Source: Clostridia bacterium (lineage in GTDB: Bacteria; Bacillota; Clostridia; Oscillospirales; Acutalibacteraceae). Taken from it: 64,000 nucleotides of DNA. Positions 16,695 through 25,773 of this stretch are shown here, piece after piece (position 1 is the stretch's first letter; each line of letters starts with the position of its first letter). The stretch is taken from the NCBI GenBank assembly GCA_024404115.1, contig JAKSQM010000004.1:145868-209867 (forward strand), written 5' to 3'. A program made the translations under genes and the position numbers. Under the pieces are notes generated by a model. It had not been told where the DNA came from. It saw only the letters and a program-made list of their open reading frames with translations, and did not search any database.

Positions 16695-16723
16695 ATGGCT
16701 GTGGGAATATCACTCACAGCCAT
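16695..16723 (-). terminator. Terminator after the alpha/beta hydrolase gene
   Basis: ATGGCTGTG/CACAGCCAT stem with an 11-nt loop; on the minus strand it is followed by TTTTTGTTTT. Confidence 0.88.
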
Positions 16724-16739
16724 CGGGTTAGGTTTTTAT

Positions 16740-17669
16740 TTATCCAACATATTTGTCGGCAAATGCAATAATATCTGCCGCAACTGTATCACGGTCAAGT
16801 TCATTGAGAATTTCGTGTCTGTCGCCCTCATAAAGCTTCATTTCAGCCTTGTCATGACCTGTTTCAACAAGCATATCAAAAACTTTCTTTACGCCCTCAC
16901 CATAAGAACCAACGGGGTCCTCTGCACCAGCAATAAGAAGCAGGGGAAGTCTTTCGGGAACTCGCTGCGCCCAGCCTTTTTTAGAAACAAAATTCAGCGC
17001 ACTGAAAAGATCTCTGTAGCCTGCTGTTGTGAACATAAATCCGCAATATTTATCGTCAATATATTTATCAACAATTGCCTCATCTTTTGTGAGCCAGTCA
17101 AAAGGAGTTCTGCCGGGGCAACGCTTGTTGTATGCGCCAAATGCCATTTTATCAATAAGAGGACTGCGATACATAACGCCCTTTGTTTTGCCGATTGTGT
17201 TTGCAACTGCAATGCCCATAGCGGCGGCAGGGTTAGGTCCGCCTGTTCCGCAATAAATAGCGGCATCAATATCGGTGTACATGCTTGTGTATGCACGGCA
17301 GATAAATGAGCCCATGCTATGACCAAAAACAATAAAGGGCAGGTCGGGATATTCTTTCTTTGCCAGCTCAGTTGTTTTGCGCATATCCTCAACAAGGTTC
17401 ATCCAGCCGTCTTTTTTGCCAAAGAAGCCAAGCATATCATCATCTTTAACAGATTCTTTATGACCGAGGTGGTTATTCATAAAAACAGCATAGCCTGCAT
17501 CGCAAAGCTTCTCTGCAAACCAGTTGTAGCGGTCTGCGTGCTCTGCCATGCCGTGAGCCATCTGAAAAACAGCCTTGATTTTTGACTCGTCTTCAGGCAG
17601 CCAGCAACGAACATAAATATCGCCTAATTCAGAAACAGAGGGGAAAGAGTATTCTTTAATTGTGCTCAT
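16740..17669 (-). CDS. Alpha/beta hydrolase, monoacylglycerol lipase type
   Basis: 309 residues, no signal peptide. The nucleophile elbow GHSMGS lies near residue 116, preceded by the oxyanion region HGMAEHADRY that is typical of lysophospholipase/monoglyceride lipase-like enzymes. The acid is probably in AGAEDPVG and the histidine in GDRHEILNE. AAAGGAG precedes the ATG. It lies 27 bp after the papain-like protease gene with no promoter seen between, so it may share its transcript. Confidence 0.85.
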   Translation of the reverse strand: MSTIKEYSFPSVSELGDIYVRCWLPEDESKIKAVFQMAHGMAEHADRYNWFAEKLCDAGYAVFMNNHLGHKESVKDDDMLGFFGKKDGWMNLVEDMRKTTELAKKEYPDLPFIVFGHSMGSFICRAYTSMYTDIDAAIYCGTGGPNPAAAMGIAVANTIGKTKGVMYRSPLIDKMAFGAYNKRCPGRTPFDWLTKDEAIVDKYIDDKYCGFMFTTAGYRDLFSALNFVSKKGWAQRVPERLPLLLIAGAEDPVGSYGEGVKKVFDMLVETGHDKAEMKLYEGDRHEILNELDRDTVAADIIAFADKYVG

Positions 17670-17696
17670 GGAAAATTCTCCTTTATTTTGGGTTAA

Positions 17697-19730
17697 TTAT
17701 ATATACCACAGCCAGCCAAAGAGCAGAATAATAATCAGCCATTGTGCGAAGCTGTATTTAACAGTTACATTACATTTAGCGGTTAAGGTGTTGCCGTATT
17801 TATCTTTAGCGGTGCAGATAACAGTTGCAGGGGTTTTGGTGCGTCTGTAGCCTAAAACTGAACCGTCTGGTGCGGCAATAACATAATCTGGGTCGTTTGA
17901 GTGGTATGTAATTTCGTATTCAACACCACTGCCAATGTCAACCGAAACAGGGATTTTTGCAATATCAAGATAGTTAATGGTAACATCCTTTGCAGAGAAG
18001 CTCTTTAAACCGTCTTTTGGAATTTCTTTAACAGTTATTTGGAAGCTGACGGATTTGCCGCCATAGGTTATTGTAACATTTTTTGCGCCAGCGGTGTCAA
18101 GCTTCGGAGCATTGCAGGCGAAACCACTTGAAATAATAACCTTTTCACCGTTTTTAAGTGTGGCAAGAAGCGAAAGACCGTCTGTTGAGAAAGTGCTTCC
18201 TTTGTAATACTCTGTTTTTAATGGAAGCGTTTTAATTGAAATGGAAGAAACATCTTTGCCTGTTGTTAAAAAAGCTTTTACAGGAACATTTCCATAGGAG
18301 CCTGTGCTTTGCCATTTGCTGTTGGCGGATTTATAAAAGCTCTGCCCGTCTGATGAAGCATAAGAAATGGTAAGACCGCTTTCTCTGATAGGCTCGCCCT
18401 CACACGGAATGTAGCAGGCATCATCATAGCAATAAAGCTTTGCCACAACAGAGAAATAACTGCCTTTCTTTACCGAATAAGTATTGTTGAAATTCACCAT
18501 ATAATACCCCTGCTCAACAGAAGAAACGGTCTGCGTTTCGCAAAGCTTTCCGCTTGCGGGGTCAGATTTATCTTTTAAATCGGTATAAAGAGAAATCTGT
18601 GCCTTATACCAGCACGGTGCATTGAGAAGAATTGATGCGGCGCTGATAACTGCATTTTTACGGGCAGGGAAAATATTTGCCATATATGCTTCTTTGTTTT
18701 CACATGGAAGTATGTCGGAGCAATATACACCGTCATACTGATAAATTTCGTCATAACTGCCTGCGGGCACAACCCTTATCTGCGTAAATTCATCGAATGT
18801 CATATCGTAGAAAGAGAGATAGAAATAGCCGTTTGTTCCCCAGTCGGTACCCCAGCTGTTTTTAACAATCCATGCACCGTTGCCCTCTGGCTTTACAGAG
18901 AAATTATCGGCAGAAAAGTTGTCATCCCAGCCAACAATTGTAACCATATGGTTGGATTCATAATAGCTTGGGCAGTAATAGCAGTAGCCGTTTTTTGAGT
19001 TTTTATAATAGCGGTTTACATCCGCACAGTAGCAGGCGGTAACACTTCCGCTTTCAAGGATAGCTTTTTTAACATTATTAACGCTTGTGTCATAGCTGGT
19101 TTCAGATGAAACAAGCTGATAATTACATTTGTATTTGGAGGAGGTGCTGTATCCCGATTTCGCTTTTTCATCAGAATAAGGAAAATCTTTTTCTTTTGCA
19201 AAGCCAGAACCTCTTGCAAGGGTGGCGTCTGCAATAAAAGAGTTACCGCCAAAATCAAACGGATCTTTAACTGAGAGCGTGTCTTCGTCTGCATCTCATA
19301 AAATATCGCTTTTTGTGTGCCCTGTGAACCATGCAAGATGACCCTCTGAAAGGTCAACTGTGTTTTTCTTTTCAAAGCCCTGCATAATAAGGCTTGTTTC
19401 AGCGGCGGAGCAATATGCAAATGCCCAGCAGGCACCGTAAGGCTCCTGATTTTTAACGCTGGTTACATAGCCGAAATCCCTTGAATCATATTTTGCAGGG
19501 TAATTAGCATTATATATTTCATCGGCAGTGAATTCTGCCACGGAGCGGTTGCGTGGGATAGGCTTGCCATATTCATCATAATAAACGAGCTTTGATACTT
19601 CACCGTTTGTTATGATTTCACTTCTTTTGGCAGGTGAAGAATTTTTGCTTTCTGCCTGCACAGATACATTGGATATGAATGGAATAATTATTAAAACAGC
19701 CATAAAAAATGATGTAAACTTTTTCAACAT
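17697..19730 (-). pseudogene. Papain-like (C1) surface protease with one in-frame TGA
   Basis: Read through, the frame encodes 677 codons: signal peptide 1-26, C1 peptidase with Cys101 (GACWAFAYC), His261 (SNHMVTIVGW) and Asn291 (KNSWGTDWG). These are followed by a lectin-like beta domain, a Big_3-type Ig-like domain, a second Ig-like region and a C-terminal hydrophobic tail ending LLFGWLWYI. Codon 145 is TGA (19298-19296), between the catalytic Cys and His. The frame is otherwise intact on both sides, so a single recent nonsense change or a sequencing error is likeliest. Selenocysteine is unlikely because the codon sits in a linker. Termination there would remove most of the enzyme. GGAGTGG precedes the ATG. 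Confidence 0.85.
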
Positions 19731-19752
19731 TTTTACCACTCCAATCAAGTTA

Positions 19753-19781
19753 ATTTTATTCTGTTTTTCACAATTTGTCAA
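19753..19781 (-). promoter_or_regulatory. Promoter of the papain-like protease gene
   Basis: On the minus strand TTGACA (19781-19776), 17 bp, TAAAAT (19758-19753), just after the terminator at 19785-19818. Confidence 0.78.
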
Positions 19782-19784
19782 TAA

Positions 19785-19818
19785 AAAAATAGCAGAGAAA
19801 CATTTCTGCTTCTCTGCT
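19785..19818 (-). terminator. Terminator after the 39-residue peptide gene
   Basis: On the minus strand AGCAGAGAA pairs with TTCTCTGCT around a 10-nt loop and is followed by ATTTTTTTATT. It would end the transcript that contains tagF, ychF, the FAD oxidoreductase and the small peptide. Confidence 0.88.
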
Positions 19819-19853
19819 GTGGATTCATTGCCCGACAATGCTGTTAAATCAGA

Positions 19854-19973
19854 TTACATAAGTTTACCAAGAAGATTGTTGATAATAGTATCCCAAGGGA
19901 TTCTGTTGAAAATAGCAGCAAAATTTGTAAGGAAGTTTACGAATCCTTCGATAAAGCTGTTAATATACTCCAT
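19854..19973 (-). CDS. 39-residue hydrophobic/amphipathic peptide
   Basis: A small open frame starting MEYINSFIEGFVNFL and ending NNLLGKLM, rich in Phe, Ile and Asn with few charges. It has a good ribosome binding site (AAAGGTGG about 9 nt before the ATG) and is followed by a strong terminator, both of which favour a real gene. It lies 33 bp after the FAD oxidoreductase. Possible roles are a membrane-active peptide or a small regulatory protein; nothing more can be said from sequence. Confidence 0.5.
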   Translation of the reverse strand: MEYINSFIEGFVNFLTNFAAIFNRIPWDTIINNLLGKLM

Positions 19974-20006
19974 TATTTTACACCACCTTTCTCTCTGTTT
20001 TTTATC

Positions 20007-21632
20007 TTAATTTTTAGTAGTGAACCAGTTTAAATATTCTCCGCTTAAAACGGCGTTTGCACAGCGCATTCCGTCAACCGCAGATGAAACAATTCCGCCT
20101 GCGTAGCCTGCACCCTCGCCACAGGGGTAAAGTCCACGGAGACTCACGCTCTGATAATATTCATCACGCAAAATGCGAACAGGGGAGGACGAGCGTGTTT
20201 CGGGAGCGGTGAGGACAGCATCAGGTCTGTCAAAGCCTTTAAGCTGAGTTCCCATTTTAACAAGTGCGTCTGCCATAATATCTGTAACTTTTTTTGGCAA
20301 CGTTTTTCTTATATCGCCCAGCTTAACTCCAGTGGGGCAGGTGGGCTCAATATCGCCAAAAGCGGTTGATGGTTTGTTATTAAGAAAATCGCCAACAAGC
20401 TGAGCTGGTGCAGAGTAATCACTTCCGCCCTCAATGAATGCTTTATGCTCAATCTCGTGCTGGAGGTCAAAGCCTGCAAGTGGATGCTCGCTGCCGAAAT
20501 CCTCTGGCTCAACACCAACAAGGATAGCGGAGTTTGAGTTTCTGCCATCTCGTGCATGGTAACTCATACCGTTGACAACAACAGTGTTTTCTTCACTTGC
20601 CGCCGCAACAACTGTACCGCCCGGGCACATACAGAATGTATAAGCACCTCTGCCGCCCTGAGGATGGCATGATAATTTGTAGCTTGCCGCACCAAGAGCA
20701 GGATGCCCTGCATAGTCGCCATACTGTGCTTTATCAATCATCTCACGGGGATGCTCAATTCGTGCGCCAACGCTGAAAGGCTTCTGCATCATCTTGATGC
20801 CTTTATTATAAAGCATTTCAACTGTGTCCCTTGCAGAATGTCCGATTGCTAAAATCAGTGCATCTGTTTCAAGGTCGTGCTTTTCGCCTTGTGCGTCAAC
20901 ATAGCTTACGCCCTGAATAACGCCGTTGAATGCGAAAATATCTGTCAGCTGACAATTAAATCGAACCTCACCGCCAAGACGGATAATTTCTTTTCTTATA
21001 TTTTTAACAATGGAGCAGAGTTTGTCTGTTCCTATATGGGGGAGCCACGAATAAAGAATATCTTCGTTTGCTCCGAATTCAACAAAATCAATTGCAACCT
21101 GACGGCAAAGCGGGTCTTTGATGCCCGTTGTCAGCTTGCCGTCTGAAAATGTTCCTGCGCCACCCTCGCCAAACTGAACGTTGGATTTCACATTCAGCTT
21201 GCCAGTGCTCCAGAAAGCATCAACATCCTTTTGCCTTGTGTCAACATCTGCGCCACGCTCAAGGACTATGGGGCAGGCACCTGCCCTTGCAAGGTTAAGG
21301 GCGGCGAACATTCCACCTGGGCCAAAACCTGCAACAACAGGTCTTAATGTGCCTGTGCGCCTGTTTTCGGGTACAGTGTATGAAAAAGGCTCAACAATAG
21401 AAGCTTTTTTATATTTTGATTTTGCAAGAATTTTTTCTTCATCTCCGTCAACAGTGATGTCAACGCTATAAACAAAAAACAGATTATCTTTCTTTCGTGA
21501 GTCAAGAGATTTCTTAATTATCTGAAGCGATTTAATCTTGTCTTTTGGAATTTTCAATGCTCTTGCGGCATAAAATTCAAGCTCTGCATCAAGTTTATCA
21601 ACAGAGATTTTAATTTCATTAACTCTTATCAT
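20007..21632 (-). CDS. FAD-dependent dehydrogenase (COG2509 type)
   Basis: 541 residues. An N-terminal region of about 85 residues precedes the FAD-binding motif GFGPGGMFAALNLARAG near residue 104. QFGEGGAGTFSDGKL and the C-terminal LYPCGEGAGYAGGI are characteristic of the uncharacterised NAD(FAD)-utilising dehydrogenases of COG2509. Substrate unknown. The ATG at 21632 lacks a strong ribosome binding site. It follows ychF by 44 bp on the same strand. Confidence 0.88.
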   Translation of the reverse strand: MIRVNEIKISVDKLDAELEFYAARALKIPKDKIKSLQIIKKSLDSRKKDNLFFVYSVDITVDGDEEKILAKSKYKKASIVEPFSYTVPENRRTGTLRPVVAGFGPGGMFAALNLARAGACPIVLERGADVDTRQKDVDAFWSTGKLNVKSNVQFGEGGAGTFSDGKLTTGIKDPLCRQVAIDFVEFGANEDILYSWLPHIGTDKLCSIVKNIRKEIIRLGGEVRFNCQLTDIFAFNGVIQGVSYVDAQGEKHDLETDALILAIGHSARDTVEMLYNKGIKMMQKPFSVGARIEHPREMIDKAQYGDYAGHPALGAASYKLSCHPQGGRGAYTFCMCPGGTVVAAASEENTVVVNGMSYHARDGRNSNSAILVGVEPEDFGSEHPLAGFDLQHEIEHKAFIEGGSDYSAPAQLVGDFLNNKPSTAFGDIEPTCPTGVKLGDIRKTLPKKVTDIMADALVKMGTQLKGFDRPDAVLTAPETRSSSPVRILRDEYYQSVSLRGLYPCGEGAGYAGGIVSSAVDGMRCANAVLSGEYLNWFTTKN

Positions 21633-21676
21633 AATATATCTCGGTTAACCTGCTATAAATAATTTATAAACAAATC

Positions 21677-22771
21677 TTAAACATTGAATCTGAAAAGAAC
21701 AATGTCGCCGTCTTTCATTACATATTCCTTGCCCTCACTGCGAACAAGACCCTTTTCTTTTGCAGCAGCCATTGAGCCGTTTGCAATAAGGTCGTCAAAT
21801 GCAATAACCTCTGCACGGATAAATCCACGCTCAAAATCTGAATGGATTTTACCTGCTGCCTGAGGAGCTTTTGTGCCGTCTTTAATAGTCCATGCTCTTA
21901 CTTCGGGAGTGCCTGCTGTAAGGTAAGAAATAAGACCGAGAAGAGAGTAACTGCGCTGGATAAGCAGGTCAAGACCGCCCTGCTCAACACCAAGCTCTGA
22001 AAGGAACATTTCTTTTTCGTCCTTGTCAAGTGAAGCGATTTCTGCCTCAAGCTCTGCACAGATAGGAAGAACCTCTGCACCCTCTGCCTTTGCAATTTCG
22101 CAAACCTTTTTGTAGCCCTCGTTTGAGTCAAGACCATTTGCAAAATCGTCCTCGCTCATATTGCAGGCATAAATAACAGGCTTTGCTGTGAGAAGTGCGG
22201 TTGTGTTGATAATTTCCTGCTCGTCATCATCACATTCAACGTTTCTTGCAGGGATTCCGTTTTCAAGGGACTCTTTAAGACGCTTTAAGAATTCAACCTC
22301 TTTTGCAAGGGATTTATCGCCTTTCATAGCCTTTATTGTTCTGTCAAGTCTGCGCTCAACAATTTCAATATCAGAGAAAATAAGCTCAAGGTTGATTGTT
22401 TCAATATCTCTTGCAGGGTCAATGCTGCCGTCAACATGGATAATGTCATCATTTATGAAGCAGCGAACAACATGGATAATAGCGTCAACCTCACGAATGT
22501 GTGAAAGGAACTTGTTGCCAAGACCCTCGCCCTTTGATGCGCCCTTAACAAGACCAGCAATGTCAACGAATTCGATTGTGGCAGGTGTGGTCTTTGCAGG
22601 GTTATACATTTCTGTAAGCTTATCAAGCCTTTTATCGGGCACTGCAACAACGCCAACATTTGGCTCGATTGTGCAGAAAGCGTAGTTTGCAGACTGTGCG
22701 CCTGCATTTGTGATTGCGTTAAAAAGTGTGCTCTTGCCAACGTTGGGCAAGCCGACAATACCTAATTTCAT
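21677..22771 (-). CDS. ychF: Redox-regulated ATPase YchF (Obg family)
   Basis: 364 residues. P-loop GLPNVGKST at residues 6-14, the switch region DIAGLVKGASKGEGLGN, and the ACNMSE motif that replaces NKxD and gives ATP preference. The C-terminal TGS domain (TWTIKDG-like AWTIKDGTKAPQAAG) is complete. AAGGATG precedes the start, which is 15 bp after the GT2-TagF gene. Confidence 0.95.
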   Translation of the reverse strand: MKLGIVGLPNVGKSTLFNAITNAGAQSANYAFCTIEPNVGVVAVPDKRLDKLTEMYNPAKTTPATIEFVDIAGLVKGASKGEGLGNKFLSHIREVDAIIHVVRCFINDDIIHVDGSIDPARDIETINLELIFSDIEIVERRLDRTIKAMKGDKSLAKEVEFLKRLKESLENGIPARNVECDDDEQEIINTTALLTAKPVIYACNMSEDDFANGLDSNEGYKKVCEIAKAEGAEVLPICAELEAEIASLDKDEKEMFLSELGVEQGGLDLLIQRSYSLLGLISYLTAGTPEVRAWTIKDGTKAPQAAGKIHSDFERGFIRAEVIAFDDLIANGSMAAAKEKGLVRSEGKEYVMKDGDIVLFRFNV

Positions 22772-22786
22772 AGTTAAGACATCCTT

Positions 22787-25426
22787 TTATTCTTTTATAA
22801 GATTATTATATAACTCTTCTGAGTGATTTTCAATATCGAAGAAAAGACCGTTCATTTTATTAACATATTTCTCTTCTGGAACACAGTTGTTTTCAATAAG
22901 AGAAATAACATCGTCAATTGCCTTTTCGCAGGTGGTGGAAAGCTCACCAAATCCCTTGTCAAGAGGAATATCAAGCTCACGGTAATGGTTAAGACCTGCG
23001 TCAAACAAATCCTTATCGGGAACAAAATAAAGAATTGGTCTTTTAAGATAAATGAAGTCAAAAACAAAAGATGAAAAATCTGTTATGAAAATGCTGTAAG
23101 AAAATTCATCAACAGTTTTGTCTGCAATGCGGATTGTTTCACCGTCAACATCATAATATTTATCATAAAATTTAAAGTTGGGGTGAAGCTTGAAATCAAG
23201 CACATATCCGTTATCTTCAAGAGCCTTTTTAAGGCGGGGACTTGAAAGAAATTCAGAAGTGATTTTGTAAAATTCTGAATTAAGGAACGGCTTCTCTTTC
23301 GGCTTCCAGTAGCCTTTGCCGTCTGCCTGAACAAGGAATTTACGCCACGAGGGAGCGAAAAGAATTTTCTTCTCTGCTTTTTTGGTTGTGTCAATGTGGT
23401 CATATCTTGGCATACCGCATTTAATAAGGAAGCTCTCATCAAAGCAGTAATTCTCACAAAGATTCTCTGCCTCAAATTCTGTTGAAACAACCTCTTTATC
23501 AAGAATCATTCTGTCAAGTGAATACATTGTGGGCAGGTGAGCGTGAAGAACACCGTGCTGTAAATAAATAACATCAAAATTAATGAGGTCAAAGAAATAT
23601 TTCATAGCACCGCTGGGGTATGAAAGTATATCACGAAGTCCGTAAAAAGAAGTGAGAACCTTGTCAGCACACAAGCCATAAAGTCTGTGCTTCAAAGAGC
23701 CGTAGGGGACAAGGTGGCTCTTTAAAGAATCGTCAAACCAGCCCTTGATGTCTGTTTGCGGATTATAAATATAATATCGCTCAATACCGTCTTTCTTTTT
23801 AACATCGTGGAGGAACTGATAATATGCGTTGTCTTTAACAGTTTTGGATGAATCACAATAAAGCCAGATTTTGTGCTGAGCTTTATAAGACGGAGCCTGA
23901 AGCCTTGTGATAGTGTTGCGATAGCCGATTTTTGGTGCAAATCGAATATTTCTCAAAAGGTCATAGAGGCGGTTGAAAACAGAAGTCTTTTTGAAAATGA
24001 ATGATGCAACATCGTCTGTTTCGTAATATTTTATGTGAAGTCCCTCGCAGTTGTAGGACATTCTTTTAAGCCCTCTGTTAAAGGGACTTGTGTTGCCTGC
24101 AAAAGAGAAATGGACAGGGTAATTAACTCCGTTTACAGCCGCTTTGAATTCAATTGATTTCAAGCCTGCAACAGGTCTTTTTATAACAAACATTTTGAAT
24201 TTGTTTGTTTCGGTTTTTGATGCACAGATGCTAAGTGAAGAACGCTTCAATTGAAGGTCAACTGTTTCATCTGTTTCGCCCTTAAAAATTGCCTGAGCGG
24301 ATATGTCATCTGTGAAGTTTGCCGCAAGGCATTTAATAACACCGATAAGGGTGAGCATACCGTTCTTGACTTTGAATCTTGTGGTATAAATCTCGATTTT
24401 TTCAAATGTCAGCTTCGGCTCGTCATCAAGGCAGATTGAGTATTCTTTTTCGTCTGTTTTAACACTCATTCTGTCGCCGTATTTCATTTCAAAAATATAT
24501 GTTTTGTGGGCAGGGATAAGCCACGGGAAGCTTTCAATAACATCATCGTCAACACGCTTGAAAAGCTCAACAATTCTGTTTCTCTGCTTTACAAATTCTT
24601 CGCCTGTGTAGTGATATGGCCACACAACGTCAGAGCGGATTTTCCATCTGAAATCATTAACAAAATAAGCCTGAACATATTTTGGAACATTCTCTGTGTT
24701 AAAGAAATGCTCCCACATTTCGATAGTTTTGTCATAGATATAGTAGGGGTGAGATCTGTTCATTCCGCTGGCACCGTCTGCATTGTCAAGGTAAATATAA
24801 CTTGCCTTGGCGCAGAAGCCGATTTTTTGCTTATCTTCAAGAACAGAGAGGATGAATTTCTGATCCTCATGATAAATCATTGTGGTGTCAAATTTTACAT
24901 TGTTTTCGCCACGGTTTTTGATGCAGATGTTCATATGAGTCTGAACAAAATACATATACTCAGGGTCGTTCAGATCATAAACACCTGTTTTATTTATTAC
25001 ATTATATCTGTAATGATTTATCTTTTTGATTTCATCATCTTTGCAGCGAAGCTCTTCGTATGTAACAATATCAATTTCATCATAATGCTTGTTGAAAAAT
25101 GATACGATATTTTTAATAGATTTTTTGGTAAGCCAGTCGTCAGAATCAAGGAACAGAATATACTTGCCGTGGGCGTTATCTATACCGTAATTTCTTGCAG
25201 AAGAAACACCGCCGTTCTCAACATGGTGAACGTGAATGAAGTCATATTCTTTTGCGAATTTGTCGCAGATTTCAGGGCTGGAATCTGTTGAGCCGTCATC
25301 AACAAGAACAACTTCAATTTTTGACTTGTCGATTGTCTGTTCAAGCAGAGAGTTAATACATTTTTCAAGGTATTTCTCTACATTATAAACAGGGATGACG
25401 ATTGAAACTTCATATTCAAAATTCAA
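22787..25426 (-). CDS. GT2 glycosyltransferase fused to CDP-glycerol glycerophosphotransferase (TagF-like)
   Basis: About 879 residues. The N-terminal 250 are a GT-A family 2 glycosyltransferase (SIVIPVYNVEKYL, VDDGSTDSS, FLDSDDW). A middle region of about 200 residues is beta-rich and unassigned. The C-terminal 390 match teichoic acid glycerophosphotransferases: YLQHGVLHAHLP, KCGMPRYD, LFAPSWRKF and FSSFVFDFIYL. Fused GT2-TagF proteins build surface polymers at the inner membrane face. A TTG at 25426 is the best start, with GGAGG 8 nt upstream; an ATG at 25441 lacks a site. It heads a likely operon with ychF. Confidence 0.87.
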   Translation of the reverse strand: MNFEYEVSIVIPVYNVEKYLEKCINSLLEQTIDKSKIEVVLVDDGSTDSSPEICDKFAKEYDFIHVHHVENGGVSSARNYGIDNAHGKYILFLDSDDWLTKKSIKNIVSFFNKHYDEIDIVTYEELRCKDDEIKKINHYRYNVINKTGVYDLNDPEYMYFVQTHMNICIKNRGENNVKFDTTMIYHEDQKFILSVLEDKQKIGFCAKASYIYLDNADGASGMNRSHPYYIYDKTIEMWEHFFNTENVPKYVQAYFVNDFRWKIRSDVVWPYHYTGEEFVKQRNRIVELFKRVDDDVIESFPWLIPAHKTYIFEMKYGDRMSVKTDEKEYSICLDDEPKLTFEKIEIYTTRFKVKNGMLTLIGVIKCLAANFTDDISAQAIFKGETDETVDLQLKRSSLSICASKTETNKFKMFVIKRPVAGLKSIEFKAAVNGVNYPVHFSFAGNTSPFNRGLKRMSYNCEGLHIKYYETDDVASFIFKKTSVFNRLYDLLRNIRFAPKIGYRNTITRLQAPSYKAQHKIWLYCDSSKTVKDNAYYQFLHDVKKKDGIERYYIYNPQTDIKGWFDDSLKSHLVPYGSLKHRLYGLCADKVLTSFYGLRDILSYPSGAMKYFFDLINFDVIYLQHGVLHAHLPTMYSLDRMILDKEVVSTEFEAENLCENYCFDESFLIKCGMPRYDHIDTTKKAEKKILFAPSWRKFLVQADGKGYWKPKEKPFLNSEFYKITSEFLSSPRLKKALEDNGYVLDFKLHPNFKFYDKYYDVDGETIRIADKTVDEFSYSIFITDFSSFVFDFIYLKRPILYFVPDKDLFDAGLNHYRELDIPLDKGFGELSTTCEKAIDDVISLIENNCVPEEKYVNKMNGLFFDIENHSEELYNNLIKE

Positions 25427-25484
25427 AGCTTGTCCCTCCATCAAATTTGAATTGAAAAAGCGTATAATTACACATATTCAATTT

Positions 25485-25513
25485 ATTCTAACACATATGT
25501 TAAAATTTATCAA
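25485..25513 (-). promoter_or_regulatory. Promoter of the GT2-tagF/ychF operon
   Basis: On the minus strand TTGATA (25513-25508), 17 bp, TAGAAT (25490-25485). Confidence 0.65.
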
Positions 25514-25546
25514 TGAGAAAACGAAAAATAAATTGCAAAAGAAAAA

Positions 25547-25640
25547 GGGACTGTCGAATTTAGATGCAGAAAGCGTTCTTTCGCTCCGAAGGTGTATGCG
25601 ATACTCCGAGAGGGCGAAAAAACGCTTAGAAAAACTTCTG
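25547..25640 (+). repeat. Structured repeat, degenerate copy A
   Basis: Begins GGGACTGTCGAATTTAGATG and continues CAGAAAG, a diverged form of the sequence in copies B and C. It is followed by a long imperfect hairpin in which GCGTTCTTTCGC pairs with GCGAAAAAACGC and an inner GGTGTAT pairs with ATACTCC. It faces copy B head to head, so the pair gives inverted ends about 210 bp apart. Confidence 0.55.
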
Positions 25641-25664
25641 TTACTTATTAGTTAACATAAAAAT

Positions 25665-25757
25665 AAGGGATTTAAAGTTTAAACCTGAGTTTCAGTTAAC
25701 CTTAAATCCCTTTTATTTTTTATTTTGTTTTTCGGTCTGCGCTAAATGCGGCAGTCC
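25665..25757 (-). repeat. Structured repeat copy B, also a bidirectional terminator
   Basis: On the minus strand it starts GGGACTGCCGCATTTAGCGC and continues AGACCGAAAA; 29 bases are identical to copy C at 40777-40805. An A-rich spacer follows, then a hairpin with 11-bp arms AAGGGATTTAA/TTAAATCCCTT (25665-25711) and T-rich flanks on both sides. It begins 16 bp after the ispH-rpsA stop and can end that transcript. Confidence 0.75.
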
Positions 25758-25773
25758 CTCGGCGAAAACTTAA

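Larger units (their letters stand above)
25427..25773. other. 347-bp intergenic region with promoter and structured repeats
   Basis: This gap holds the tagF promoter (25485-25513), a degenerate repeat with a long hairpin on the plus strand (25547-25640) and a closely matching repeat with terminator hairpin on the minus strand (25665-25757). No convincing gene is present; a plus-strand frame at 25395-25655 crosses the promoter and hairpins. Confidence 0.7.

Noticed and set aside
16695-17309. 204-codon plus-strand frame opposite the alpha/beta hydrolase
   Set aside because: It begins in the terminator hairpin and is antisense to a gene with clear lipase motifs.
19296-19298. Selenocysteine codon in the papain-like protease
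   Set aside because: The TGA is in a linker after the catalytic Cys, no SECIS-like hairpin is obvious right after it, and TGA acts as a normal stop elsewhere.
25395-25655. 86-codon plus-strand frame before the repeat cluster
   Set aside because: It overlaps the start of tagF, its promoter and a hairpin; composition is Lys-rich noise.
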